The notes below the pieces were generated by a model that made no database searches, was not told where the DNA came from, and was given only the letters and a program-made list of their open reading frames with translations. From contig JAGOPK010000018.1 of NCBI GenBank assembly GCA_017992055.1, positions 1 to 41,582 on the forward strand: 41,582 bases of DNA, written 5' to 3'. The stretch comes from Burkholderiaceae bacterium (GTDB lineage Bacteria; Pseudomonadota; Gammaproteobacteria; Burkholderiales; Burkholderiaceae_C). The position numbers and the translations under genes are program-made. Each line of letters starts with the position of its first letter. Position 1 is the stretch's first letter. Positions 33,911-41,582 of the stretch are shown here, in pieces.

Positions 33911-35581
33911 CCGGTTGGGATGCACAGGCCCGCTGGACCGTTCGGCCTGGGCCATGCCCGGCTGCAGGCGCAGCCGCGGACACAGGCGCCGCAGCAACGA
34001 CACACGCTCGTCGCGGCGCAGTCCCAGGAACCACAGGCCGGCCACGGCGCAGGCGGCGGTGGTCAGCAGTTGAAGGATCGCCGCAGTGGCTCCGGAGTTC
34101 CCTGGCAGCAGGCTGCGCACCAGCCAGGTGCCGACGGCGGCCAGCGCCAGGCCGCCCGCCAGCAGGCGCAGTTCCTGGCTGCGCACGGCCAGCAGGCCGT
34201 GGTGCCGGCGCAGCTGGTGCAGGCGCAGCAGGTTCAGCGCCAGCAAGGTGCTGGCGCTGGCCAGGGCCGCACCCAGCGGGCCCCAGCGAGGGATCAGCCA
34301 CAGGTTGAGCGCCAGGTTCAGCGCTGCGGCCAGCGCGGCATTGCGCGTCTCCAGGCCCTGGCGGCCGCTCATCACCAGCGCAAAGCCGACGATGCTGAAC
34401 CAGGCGTGCACGAACTGGCCCAGGGCCAGCACGCGCAGCGCATCGGCGGCCGGCACGAAGGCCGGGCCCAGCAGCAGCAGCACCGCGTCGGCCTGCAGCA
34501 GCAGCACCGCCAGCAGCGGCGTGCCCAGCAGCACCAGGCCACGCAGGGCCTGGGCCAGCGGCGCGGCCAGGCCCGGTGCGGCCGCGCCCGCGGCCACCGC
34601 GGCGGCGGCCAGCGCAAAGGCGTTGGCGCTGGCGGCGTTGAAGGCGATGCTGAGCATGTCGAAGGCGATCACCGCCTGGGTGCAGGCGCGGTACAGGCCG
34701 GCCGCCTCGGCCGGCGCCAGCCAGCCCAGCAGCAGCAGGTCGGCCCAGCCGATGGCCAGGTAGAGCAGGCTGTTGGCCCACACCGGCACGGCATAGGCCC
34801 ACAGCCGGCGGCGCCAGTGCGGATCGGCCGCTGCCGGCGCGGTTGCCGGGCCGGTCTCGCGCGCGGCGGGCGGCCTGCTGCGGTCCTGCCGCATCGCCTG
34901 GCGCAGCAGCAGCGCCGCGATCAGGGCCGCGACCAGGCCCGACAGCGCAAAGGCCCAGGCCGCCAGCAGCGGCGCCGGCCAGGGTCCGGCCGGGCTGCCG
35001 GCCAGGGCCCGGCCGGCCAGCAGCAGCAGCAGCAGGCTGAGCTGGGGCGCCAGATGGCGTGCGATCACATAGTGCTGCAGCCGGCCGTAACCGCGGGCGA
35101 TGTTGCCCAGCAGCTCGCACAGCGCGAAGAACGGCACCGCCAGCATGGCCGGGCCGATCAGCGCGGCCAGCGCCGGCTTGCCGAACAGCTGCGTGGCCAG
35201 CGGCTCGGCCAGCCAGGCGCCGGCGCCGGCCAGCAGCACACCGGCGGCGGCGCAGGGCAGGACGGTGGCGCGCAGCAGGCCCGCCAGCGCCGCCTGGTCG
35301 CCGCGCTGGCGGGCCGGGGCGATGAAGCGCAGCGCCGCCACATGCAGGCCCAGCACGGCCAGCTTGTCGCCGATCTTGGCCAGCGCCAGCGCCAGCGCGA
35401 ACAGGCCGTAGCCGGGCAGGCCCAGCCAGCGTGCGGCCAGCCATTCGTTGAGCAGCAGCAGCACACCGCCGACGGCGGTGCCGGCCAGCGTCAGTGCGGC
35501 GCCGGTGCCGATCGAGCCCGCACTGGCCGCGGTGCTGGCACGGTCAGCCGGCGTGTCCGGGCTCGGTGCCGGGCTGGCCAT
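33905..35581 (-). CDS. Wzx-like oligosaccharide flippase
   Basis: The protein has 558 residues and 12-14 membrane helices. It belongs to the MATE/MOP-type polysaccharide exporter superfamily: an opening helix with GTAVGGVLLLLNEWLAARWLG, GYGLFALALALAKIG, and paired later helices including GFALVMSGRQGLETRNAALA. It would flip the undecaprenyl-linked repeat unit to the periplasm. A charged, Pro/Ala-rich cytoplasmic loop near residues 225-252 is longer than usual. The start lies 38 bases inside the upstream glycosyltransferase gene, so the two are coupled. It precedes the secreted propeller gene. Confidence 0.85.
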   Translation of the reverse strand: MASPAPSPDTPADRASTAASAGSIGTGAALTLAGTAVGGVLLLLNEWLAARWLGLPGYGLFALALALAKIGDKLAVLGLHVAALRFIAPARQRGDQAALAGLLRATVLPCAAAGVLLAGAGAWLAEPLATQLFGKPALAALIGPAMLAVPFFALCELLGNIARGYGRLQHYVIARHLAPQLSLLLLLLAGRALAGSPAGPWPAPLLAAWAFALSGLVAALIAALLLRQAMRQDRSRPPAARETGPATAPAAADPHWRRRLWAYAVPVWANSLLYLAIGWADLLLLGWLAPAEAAGLYRACTQAVIAFDMLSIAFNAASANAFALAAAAVAAGAAAPGLAAPLAQALRGLVLLGTPLLAVLLLQADAVLLLLGPAFVPAADALRVLALGQFVHAWFSIVGFALVMSGRQGLETRNAALAAALNLALNLWLIPRWGPLGAALASASTLLALNLLRLHQLRRHHGLLAVRSQELRLLAGGLALAAVGTWLVRSLLPGNSGATAAILQLLTTAACAVAGLWFLGLRRDERVSLLRRLCPRLRLQPGMAQAERSSGPVHPNRP

Positions 35582-36629
35582 ACAGGGCCACGGCGTCGTG
35601 CACGCCCTTGAAGAAATGCCAGGAGATCACGCCGCGGTACAGGTCGCGGTGCACCCAGCGCGCCAGCGCCGGCTGCTGCTCGGCGCGGCGCAGCAGCGGC
35701 AGCCACAGGCCGGGCAGGGTCAGGCGGTTGAACAGCAGGCTGCGCAGCAGGTAGCGCAGCACCAGCAGCAGCGGGTTGCGGTCGGCGCCGATCAGGAAGC
35801 GGCGGCCGGGGCCGGTGAGCGCACGCCAGTGGTCGCCCAGCGTGTCCCAGCCCAGCACGTGGTAGCGCACGACGATCTCGGGCGTGGGCACGCGCTCGCG
35901 GAACTCGCCCCAGTTCAGCCCGCGCTGGTGGGCGCGCTTCATCGCCCCGTCCAGCGTCTCCACATGGTGGTGGTGGCCCAGGCCGTCCATCGCCAGATAG
36001 AGCTGCAGGCCGTGCTGGTGCAGGCGGTAGCCCAGTTCGGCATCCTCGTGGGCGGCGGCGCCGGCGCGGCCGCGGCGGGCGTGGAACATGCCGTGCTGCA
36101 GCATGAAGTCGCGCTTGAAGCTGACGTTGCAGGCCCAGAACAGGTAGTAGGGCAGCTGCTGCAGGCCCTCGAAGCTGTCGAAGCGGAACGGGTCCCAGGT
36201 GCGCAGGAACACGCTCTGCGTCAGCGCCGGCGACTGCAGCACGCGGCCCAGCACCGCGGCACCGGGTTCCGGATGGGCCCGGTGCTGGGCCAGGTGGGCG
36301 GCCAGGGCCTGTGGCGCCAGCAGGATGTCGTCGGCGATCAGCAGCACCAGCGGCGCGGCGGCCTCGGCGATGCCGCGGTTCTGCGTATGGCCGGGGCCGG
36401 CATTGGCATGGCTCATCCAGCGGTAGCGGCAACGCATCCAGGCCGCCGCCTCGGCCAGCACGCGCTGCGTGTCGTCGGGCGAGCCGTCGTCGACGACGAT
36501 GACCTCGAACTCGTGGTCGGCCAGGGTCTGGGCATTCAGCCGGCGCAGCGTCTCGGGAATGATCTCGGCGCGGCCATAGGTGGCCATGACCACGCTGATG
36601 CGTGGCGGCGTGGAGGCGGGCGGGGTCAT
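35544..36629 (-). CDS. Family 2 glycosyltransferase of the exopolysaccharide operon
   Basis: The protein has 361 residues. The GT-A domain opens RISVVMATYGRAEIIPETL and holds VVDDGS (45-50), the DxD-like IADDI (98-102) and HEDAELGYRLHQHG, in which the Glu-Asp pair is the usual catalytic base region. The C-terminal 120 residues are helical and amphipathic. It probably adds one sugar to the lipid-linked repeat unit on the cytoplasmic side. GGAG lies nine bases before the ATG, and the ATG overlaps the Wzy-like gene stop by four bases. Donor and acceptor cannot be deduced. Confidence 0.9.
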   Translation of the reverse strand: MTPPASTPPRISVVMATYGRAEIIPETLRRLNAQTLADHEFEVIVVDDGSPDDTQRVLAEAAAWMRCRYRWMSHANAGPGHTQNRGIAEAAAPLVLLIADDILLAPQALAAHLAQHRAHPEPGAAVLGRVLQSPALTQSVFLRTWDPFRFDSFEGLQQLPYYLFWACNVSFKRDFMLQHGMFHARRGRAGAAAHEDAELGYRLHQHGLQLYLAMDGLGHHHHVETLDGAMKRAHQRGLNWGEFRERVPTPEIVVRYHVLGWDTLGDHWRALTGPGRRFLIGADRNPLLLVLRYLLRSLLFNRLTLPGLWLPLLRRAEQQPALARWVHRDLYRGVISWHFFKGVHDAVALYGQPGTEPGHAG

Positions 36630-38167
36630 CGTGGTGTCTCCGGGGCGGGCGTATCCTGGGCTTCGAGCAGCCGGGGCAGGGCCACGCTGGCGGCCAGCAC
36701 ATGCCACAGCATCATGAACACCACCGGCTCGCGGTACAGCGGATTGGTCAGGCCGTCCAGCAGATAGGCCAGCAGGGCGGCGGCAAAGGCCAGGGCCAGC
36801 TGCGCCGGCAGGCCACCGGGCCGGCGCGCGCAGCGCAGCAGTCGCGCCAGCGCCAGCAAGACCAGCGAGAAGAAGGCCAGCACGCCGAACAGGCCCTGCT
36901 CGGCGCCGATCCACAGCAGCACGTTGTGCACCGGCAGCTCCAGCGCGCTGTTGAAGTTCATCGTGCGCAGCGCCTCCACATAGTTGCCGGCGCCAACGCC
37001 GAACAGCGGATGCTCGGCCCAGATGCTCAGCGCCACCTGCCATTGCTCGAAGCGGGTGGTCATGATCTCGGCCGGCGCCGAGCTGAAGCGCTCGACGATC
37101 TTGCCGGCGGCCCAGGCCGCCAGGCCCAGCAGCGGCAGCGCCGACACCGCCAGCGCCGGCAGCACGCTGCGGTTGCGCCAGCGCAGCTGCAGCCAGCCGG
37201 CCAGGGCCAGCAGCATGATCAGCGCCGACAGCCAGGCCGAGCGCGAATAGGTCAGCACCAGGGCCACCAGGGCCGCCAGCACCAGCGGCAGCAGCCACAG
37301 CCGCTGCTTCCAGGGCCGGGCATCGTCGAGCAGGCGGATCAGCGGCAGCGGCAGCAGCATGGCCATGTACAGGCCCAGCGCATGGCTGTCATAGGCCGTG
37401 CCCTCGGCGCGCCGTGCCGACTCGATGCCCGGCACCTCGTACTGCGACTGGCGGTCGGCCGAGCCGGCGCCTTTGTCGCGGGCCAGGCCCTGCAGCAGGC
37501 CGAACTGGCTTTGCAGCAGCGCCAGCAGCACCTCCAGCACGATGGCCGCATAGATGGCGCGCAGCAGCCAGCGTGCGCTGCGCTCATCGAGATGCCGCGA
37601 GACATAGAAGTAGACGAACAGGTGCTTGGCCAGGTACAGCGTGGAAAACCAGCCCAGCGCCGGCACCAGCGTGCCCCACAGCGAGGCCAGATAGGCTGCC
37701 AGCACCAGCAGCACCGGCAGGTCGGCCGGCTGCAGCGCCGCGGCGCGGCCGGCACCATGGGCCGGCCGGCCGGTGTGCGGCGCGGTCAGCGTGCGCACCA
37801 GCCAGGACAGGGCCAGGCCGGCGATGGCCAGGTCCACCGGCCCCAGGCCCAGCGCGCCGGAATAGACGACATTGCCGTACTGGTCGTCCGAGACCACGTC
37901 GAAGAAGAACCAGCGCTCCAGGCTGGACAGCGGGATGCAGAACATCAGCGCCGGCAGCAGCCACTGCGCATAGCGCCCGGCCGTGGCCATGGCCAGCGCG
38001 GCCAGCGCGATGGCCACGATGCCGACCACGAACCAGCGGGTCTCGGCCTGCCACAGCTGCGACACGCCGAGCGCGAACAGCGCGCCCAGCAGGGCCGCGG
38101 CCCAGGGCGACAGCCGTGGCGGCAGCTCGTGGGCCGGCGTCGGGGAGGGCGTGGACGGCGTGTCCAT
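36626..38167 (-). CDS. Wzy-like polysaccharide polymerase (O-antigen ligase/polymerase family)
   Basis: The protein has 513 residues and about 11-12 membrane helices. The family features are a large periplasmic loop in the middle and the segment VLTYSRSAWLSALIMLLALAG followed by HPLFGVGAGNYVEALR and VHNVLLWIGAEQGL, all typical of the Wzy_C/O-antigen ligase domain. It likely joins repeat units into a polymer in the periplasm. A ligase role cannot be excluded from sequence, but the flippase and Wzz neighbours favour polymerase. The start is four bases after the stop of the small membrane protein. Confidence 0.87.
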   Translation of the reverse strand: MDTPSTPSPTPAHELPPRLSPWAAALLGALFALGVSQLWQAETRWFVVGIVAIALAALAMATAGRYAQWLLPALMFCIPLSSLERWFFFDVVSDDQYGNVVYSGALGLGPVDLAIAGLALSWLVRTLTAPHTGRPAHGAGRAAALQPADLPVLLVLAAYLASLWGTLVPALGWFSTLYLAKHLFVYFYVSRHLDERSARWLLRAIYAAIVLEVLLALLQSQFGLLQGLARDKGAGSADRQSQYEVPGIESARRAEGTAYDSHALGLYMAMLLPLPLIRLLDDARPWKQRLWLLPLVLAALVALVLTYSRSAWLSALIMLLALAGWLQLRWRNRSVLPALAVSALPLLGLAAWAAGKIVERFSSAPAEIMTTRFEQWQVALSIWAEHPLFGVGAGNYVEALRTMNFNSALELPVHNVLLWIGAEQGLFGVLAFFSLVLLALARLLRCARRPGGLPAQLALAFAAALLAYLLDGLTNPLYREPVVFMMLWHVLAASVALPRLLEAQDTPAPETPR

Positions 38168-38171
38168 GGCG

Positions 38172-38378
38172 CTACAGGCCCAGCTTGCGCAGCAGGTAGC
38201 TGGCGCTGGCGCCGATCAGCGCGCCGGCCAGCGCGACCAGCAGCAGGCGCAGCAGGGCCGGCAGATGGCGGCGGCGTTGCAGCGGCAGGGCATGCACCGC
38301 GGCCAGGCCGGCACGCGGCGGCGCCTGCGGCGGTGGCATGTCGACCGACGGGATGTCGGGCTCAGCCGGCATGGGCAT
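38172..38378 (-). CDS. 68-residue single-span membrane protein between Wzz and Wzy genes
   Basis: This is a small gene overlapping the end of the Wzz-like gene by 17 bases and ending four bases before the polymerase start. The product begins MPMPAEPDIPSVDMPPP, a proline-rich soluble part, then a basic stretch (QRRRHLP) and one membrane helix (about 41-62, LLRLLLVALAGALIGASASY) ending in LLRKLGL. The positive residues before the helix would place the N-terminus in the cytoplasm. A second ATG at codon 14 is possible. No family is recognised. Its tight packing in the operon supports a real, coupled gene. Confidence 0.6.
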   Translation of the reverse strand: MPMPAEPDIPSVDMPPPQAPPRAGLAAVHALPLQRRRHLPALLRLLLVALAGALIGASASYLLRKLGL

Positions 38379-39804
38379 GGGGCTCTGCCTGGGCATCGCT
38401 GGCCGCGGGCGCGCTGGCCGCCGCACGCCGCGCGCGCCAGCCGCGCGAGGCGAAGAACACGCGCACGTTGAAGTAGCTGAGCAGGTAGACCAGGCCGATG
38501 CCGACCAGCAGGCCCAGCAGGCCGGCCAGGGCCACGTGGTAGACCTTGATCGGGCCGATGGGCTGCGAGGGCGCGCGCGCCGCATGCAGCAGGTTGACCT
38601 CGGAAAGCACGGCGCCGGCGCGCACGCTGGCCTCGGCCGCGGCATCGGTGTATTGCACATAGTCGCGCTCGGCCGCGGCCAGGCGCATGCGCTGCGCATC
38701 GAGCTGGGTCTGCACGTCGGGCAGCTGGCGCAGGCGCTGCTGCAGGTCTTGCAGCGAGGCCTGCAGCGCCGAGCGCTTGGCCAGCAGGCCGTTCAGCTCG
38801 ACCTCGTCGAACACGCGCTCGCTGGCCAGGCGACGGAAATCGTCCGGCGAGATCGGCAGGCCGCCGGGCTCGGCCGGCGCTGCGGCCGGCGCCGCGGTGG
38901 CCGGTCCGACGGCCGCCAGTCCGCTGGCCAGCTGGCGCTTCTGCGCCTGCTTCTGCGCCACCTGGCTCAGGCGTTCGCGGGCGCGGGCGATGTCGGCGTC
39001 GAGCTTGCTCAGGTCCAGCGCCAGCGCCGATTCACGCTCGGCGCTGCGCTCGATCTCGGTGCTCAGCGACACCAGCTGGTGGCGCCGCAGCAGCGACTCG
39101 ACCGACTGGCGCAGCGCGGCGATCTCGCCGGCCTTGGTCTGCAGCAGCGCGTTCAGCTGGTCGAGCTTGGCCGCGCCGGGCACACGCTCGCTCTGGCGCA
39201 GCTTGTCGATCAGCATCTCGGCAATGCGGTTGGCGATGGCCGCGGCGCGTTCGGGCGACTTGTCGCGCACGCTCAGCGCAAACACGTAGGAATCGCGGTT
39301 GCGCAGCCGCACGTTGTTGCGCAGATCGCCGATCGCGCCTTCGACCGGATCCTGCTCGATCAGCCGGCCGTGCTTGAGCACGGTCCACAGGTCGCCCAGC
39401 TCGTCGCGCAGCCAGTCCTTGGTCTGCGCAAACCACACCCGCCACCAGGGGCCGCTGTACTGGCGCTCGACGCGGGTGAGGTCGAACTCGGCAACGATGC
39501 GCGCCATGATGGCCTCGCTGCCCACCAGTTCCTGCAGCGTCTGGCTGATGACCTTGAACGGCGGCGCCGGCACCGCCGAGCCGAAGGACTGGGCCTCGGG
39601 CGCTCGCAGGCGGATGATCTCCTGCGGCCGGTATTCGATCGCCACCTGGGCCTCGTAGCGCTCGCTGTAGACATAGGTCAGGCCCAGGGCACTGAGCGCG
39701 GCGGCGAGCACGAACACCACGACGAAGGACAGGTTGCGCTGCAGCGGCAGGAAGAAGCCGCTGGGCGCCCGCCAGTCCGGCGAGGGGGGCTGCACCAGGT
39801 TCAT
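38362..39804 (-). CDS. Wzz/GumC-type polysaccharide chain-length protein (no kinase domain)
   Basis: The protein has 480 residues. Membrane helices lie near residues 22-43 and 418-440, enclosing a long periplasmic region. That region holds a Wzz-type N-terminal domain (YEAQVAIEYRPQEIIRL), coiled-coil arms (about 205-300) and a second coiled coil (about 330-400). The C-terminus is short, so there is no BY-kinase domain; a separate kinase may be encoded outside the window. It would set polymer length or support export. The start giving MNLVQPPSP has GAGG six bases upstream; two earlier ATGs lack it. Confidence 0.88.
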   Translation of the reverse strand: MNLVQPPSPDWRAPSGFFLPLQRNLSFVVVFVLAAALSALGLTYVYSERYEAQVAIEYRPQEIIRLRAPEAQSFGSAVPAPPFKVISQTLQELVGSEAIMARIVAEFDLTRVERQYSGPWWRVWFAQTKDWLRDELGDLWTVLKHGRLIEQDPVEGAIGDLRNNVRLRNRDSYVFALSVRDKSPERAAAIANRIAEMLIDKLRQSERVPGAAKLDQLNALLQTKAGEIAALRQSVESLLRRHQLVSLSTEIERSAERESALALDLSKLDADIARARERLSQVAQKQAQKRQLASGLAAVGPATAAPAAAPAEPGGLPISPDDFRRLASERVFDEVELNGLLAKRSALQASLQDLQQRLRQLPDVQTQLDAQRMRLAAAERDYVQYTDAAAEASVRAGAVLSEVNLLHAARAPSQPIGPIKVYHVALAGLLGLLVGIGLVYLLSYFNVRVFFASRGWRARRAAASAPAASDAQAEPHAHAG

Positions 39805-39858
39805 GCGCAGCCTCGGCGACATCTGCATCCGGCAGCAGCGCAACGGGGGTGGTCCACG

Positions 39859-40776
39859 TCAGAAGGCTCCATGCCGCGTCAGCACCAGCACCACGGTGCG
39901 CAGCAGGATGCGCAGGTCGAGTGCGACCGAGCGCGTGCGCACGTACTCCAGATCCCAGGCGATGGTGTCGCGGAAGTTCAGGTTGCCACGGCCGTTGATC
40001 TGTGCCAAGCCCGTGATGCCGGGTCGCACGGCGAACTTGAGCATCTCGTGCGGCTGGTAGTTGACCAGCAGGCCGGGCAGTTCGGGCCGCGGGCCGACCA
40101 GGGCCATGTCACCGGTGAGCACGCACCAGAAGTTGGGCAGCTCGTCCAGCGTGCTGCGGCGCAGCCAGCGGCCGGCGCGGGTGATGCGGGGATCGTCGTC
40201 GCGCTTGAAGCGGTCGGCCAGGAAGTGCTCGCGGTCGCCGTAGCGGTAGCGGTACAGGTGCGGAAAGCGCTGGGCGCTGTCGGCATGCATGGTGCGGAAC
40301 TTGACGAAGCCGAAGTCCTGCGGCACCAGGTAGGGCGCCTGGTCGCCGGCCTGGCCGGGCGCCGGCTCGGCCAGCTGCAGCCCGGGGTGCTGGCGCACCG
40401 CGGCGGCCGGCAGCACCCGGCTGCGCGCCACGCGGCGCTGGCGGAACAGCACCGGCCCCGGCGAGTCCAGGCGGATCCAGGCGGCCTCCAGCAGCATCAG
40501 CGGCAGCAGCAGCAGCAGGGCCAGCGCGGCGGCGATGATCTCGGCACCGCGGTAGGCGATGCGCTGCCAGGCCGGCTCGGCCGACGGCGGCACCAGGGCC
40601 AGCGGCACGGCCCAGACGCGGCCGGGCTGGCGCTCGCCGCTGTCGCGGCTGCGGCGTGCGGCCTGGCGCCGGTCCGGTGCGGCGAAGGGCTGGTGGCTGT
40701 GGCGGCGGTCGGCCTGGCGGCGCTCGCCCCCGTCCCAGGCCCGGCCGGTGGCGGCCAGTTGCAGATCGGGGCTCAT
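39859..40776 (-). CDS. Initiating phosphoglycosyl transferase (bacterial sugar transferase family)
   Basis: The protein has 305 residues. A basic cytoplasmic N-terminus (1-70, RR-rich) is followed by one membrane-inserted hydrophobic helix (about 79-98), as in monotopic enzymes of the PglC/WbaP-core type. The catalytic domain has VKFRTM (158-163), the Asp211-Glu212 pair in STLDELPNFW, GPRPELP and RPGITGLAQINGRG. It starts repeat-unit synthesis by putting a sugar phosphate on undecaprenyl phosphate. About 30 extra Pro/Ala/Gln-rich residues (121-152) separate LFRQRRVARSR from VKFRTM; most relatives have only a short connection there. Its start overlaps the preceding glycosyltransferase gene by four bases. 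Confidence 0.92.
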   Translation of the reverse strand: MSPDLQLAATGRAWDGGERRQADRRHSHQPFAAPDRRQAARRSRDSGERQPGRVWAVPLALVPPSAEPAWQRIAYRGAEIIAAALALLLLLPLMLLEAAWIRLDSPGPVLFRQRRVARSRVLPAAAVRQHPGLQLAEPAPGQAGDQAPYLVPQDFGFVKFRTMHADSAQRFPHLYRYRYGDREHFLADRFKRDDDPRITRAGRWLRRSTLDELPNFWCVLTGDMALVGPRPELPGLLVNYQPHEMLKFAVRPGITGLAQINGRGNLNFRDTIAWDLEYVRTRSVALDLRILLRTVVLVLTRHGAF

Positions 40777-41582
40777 CGCGTCGGGTCCGTCCAGGCCTGA
40801 GCCTGAGCCTGGCCATGAACCGCCGCTGCCGGCCGCGGCCCGTCGGGGCTGCGCAGCTGGTTCAGCCCCAGCTGCAGCAGCGCACGCAGCCCCAGCGCCA
40901 GGCCGGCCAGCAGGGCGCGTGGATCGGCCCAGCCGGCGCAGCGGTGCAGCCGGTAGAAGCGCCAGGCACCGAGGTGGAACATCCAGATGCGCGACGGCGC
41001 GACGCGGCGGCCCGGCCGGTTCTGCTCGTGGTGCACGATCTGCGCCTGCGGCACGCAGGCGATGCCGACGCCGGCGCGGCGCACCCGCGCGCACCAGTCG
41101 GTGTCGACCCAGTAGCCGCGGTAGCCCAGGTCCCAGGGGCCGACGCGGTCGGCATCGAACAGCCGGCGCCGCAGCAGCATGCAGGCGGCCGAGACCTGTT
41201 CGACCGCATGCGGCTGCAGCGAGTCCAGCCGGTCGCTCATCAGGTAGCGGCGCGAGAACGGATTGCCGGGCCAGCAGCGCGTCAGCAGGCTGCGCCGGCC
41301 GAACAGGCCGCTCATCGCCGACGGCAGGGCACGCGCGGTCTGCTGCACGCTGCCGTCGCTGTTGAAGGTGCGTGGCGCGACCACGCCGACCTCGGCATGC
41401 TGCTGCAGGTGCTGGCACAGCCGCATCACCGCGTCGGGCGCCAGCTCGGTGTCGTTGTCCAGCACCAGCACCCACTCGCCGCGGGCCAGGGCCACGCCCT
41501 GGTTGACGCCGGCGGCATGGCCGGCGTTGTGCGCATTGCGCTGCAGGCGCAGCCGCTCGGCCGGCCAGGCCTGGGCCAGCAG
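40773..41582 (-). CDS. Family 2 glycosyltransferase, 5' end missing at window edge
   Basis: The visible 269 residues lack the start. They enter at NAHNAGHAAGVNQG, typical of rhamnosyltransferase-like GT2 enzymes, then the nucleotide-sugar site VLVLDNDTEL. After these come the GxxVxxACMLLRRRLF-type region and YWVDTDWCARVRRAGVG, with the conserved acidic/DW segment, then a basic helical C-terminus ending in low-complexity Ala/Gln. The stop overlaps the start of the phosphoglycosyl transferase gene (ATGA). It is the most upstream gene seen of the exopolysaccharide operon, which continues to the right. Confidence 0.9.
   Translation of the reverse strand: MLAQAWPAERLRLQRNAHNAGHAAGVNQGVALARGEWVLVLDNDTELAPDAVMRLCQHLQQHAEVGVVAPRTFNSDGSVQQTARALPSAMSGLFGRRSLLTRCWPGNPFSRRYLMSDRLDSLQPHAVEQVSAACMLLRRRLFDADRVGPWDLGYRGYWVDTDWCARVRRAGVGIACVPQAQIVHHEQNRPGRRVAPSRIWMFHLGAWRFYRLHRCAGWADPRALLAGLALGLRALLQLGLNQLRSPDGPRPAAAVHGQAQAQAWTDPTR

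Noticed and set aside
36602-38476. A 624-codon plus-strand frame opposite the Wzy-like gene
   Set aside because: It is Gln/Arg/His-rich with no recognisable segments. The minus-strand frame is a clear membrane polymerase.
38379-38699. Upstream extension of the 68-residue membrane protein frame inside the Wzz-like gene
   Set aside because: These residues are an out-of-frame shadow of the Wzz C-terminal coding sequence, with random composition. Only the part from 38378 leftwards is protein-like.
1-41582. tRNA, rRNA, insertion sequences, prophage or integration sites
   Set aside because: No T-loop-like tRNA sequence, transposase, integrase or long terminal repeat was recognised by reading. A tRNAscan or IS search would settle this.

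Overview
The window is very GC-rich, densely coded chromosomal DNA of a betaproteobacterium. It most resembles the Burkholderiales (Rubrivivax / Leptothrix / Ideonella-like). This rests on neighbourhoods typical of that order (def-fmt-htpX beside a LysM protein-dprA-smg block; secDF-yajC; purE-purK-tsaC; tsaB-rimI-family 4 uracil-DNA glycosylase; ttcA-folB-pteridine reductase) and on several families common there (DUF1631, DUF6279 and DUF4136 lipoproteins, SemiSWEET, PEP-CTERM-like tails). The genus assignment is inference. No tRNA, rRNA, insertion sequence, prophage gene or CRISPR array was seen. No stretch above 300 bases lacks a gene; the longest spacer (about 265 bases, between def and the LysM gene) carries promoters.

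Region 1 (1-5200, all minus strand): the 5' end of pgk, an AzlC/AzlD amino-acid exporter pair, a secreted GIN-domain (DUF2807) protein made of GSGD repeats, a small proline-rich lipoprotein, the membrane protease htpX, and fmt-def, which handle the N-terminal formyl group. A heat-shock-like (sigma-32-type) promoter precedes def-fmt-htpX.

Region 2 (5200-14300): LysM protein, dprA and smg on the plus strand, facing a minus-strand set of yajC-secD-secF (Sec translocon accessory complex) followed by a DUF1631 gene. Region 3 (14300-27100): housekeeping and RNA-modification genes. These are a thioredoxin-TPR chaperone; purine synthesis (purE, purK); t6A tRNA modification (tsaC, tsaB); rimI; a [4Fe-4S] uracil-DNA glycosylase; glmU; ttcA; folB with a pteridine reductase; and several lipoproteins.

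Region 4 (27100-41582) is the accessory part. A minus-strand Wzx/Wzy-type exopolysaccharide operon runs from the right edge leftwards: glycosyltransferase (cut by the edge), phosphoglycosyl transferase, Wzz-like chain-length protein, a 68-residue membrane protein, Wzy-like polymerase, a second glycosyltransferase, Wzx-like flippase, and a secreted beta-propeller. Most of these genes overlap or nearly touch. Converging on it is a plus-strand two-gene operon: a small secreted protein with a degenerate PEP-CTERM tail, translationally coupled to a 1682-residue secreted enzyme. That enzyme joins a GH106-like rhamnosidase region to two tandem, mutually homologous TIM-barrel glycosidase-like modules. 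The pairing suggests a polymer assembled by one operon and trimmed or degraded by the other. This is the most unusual content of the window.
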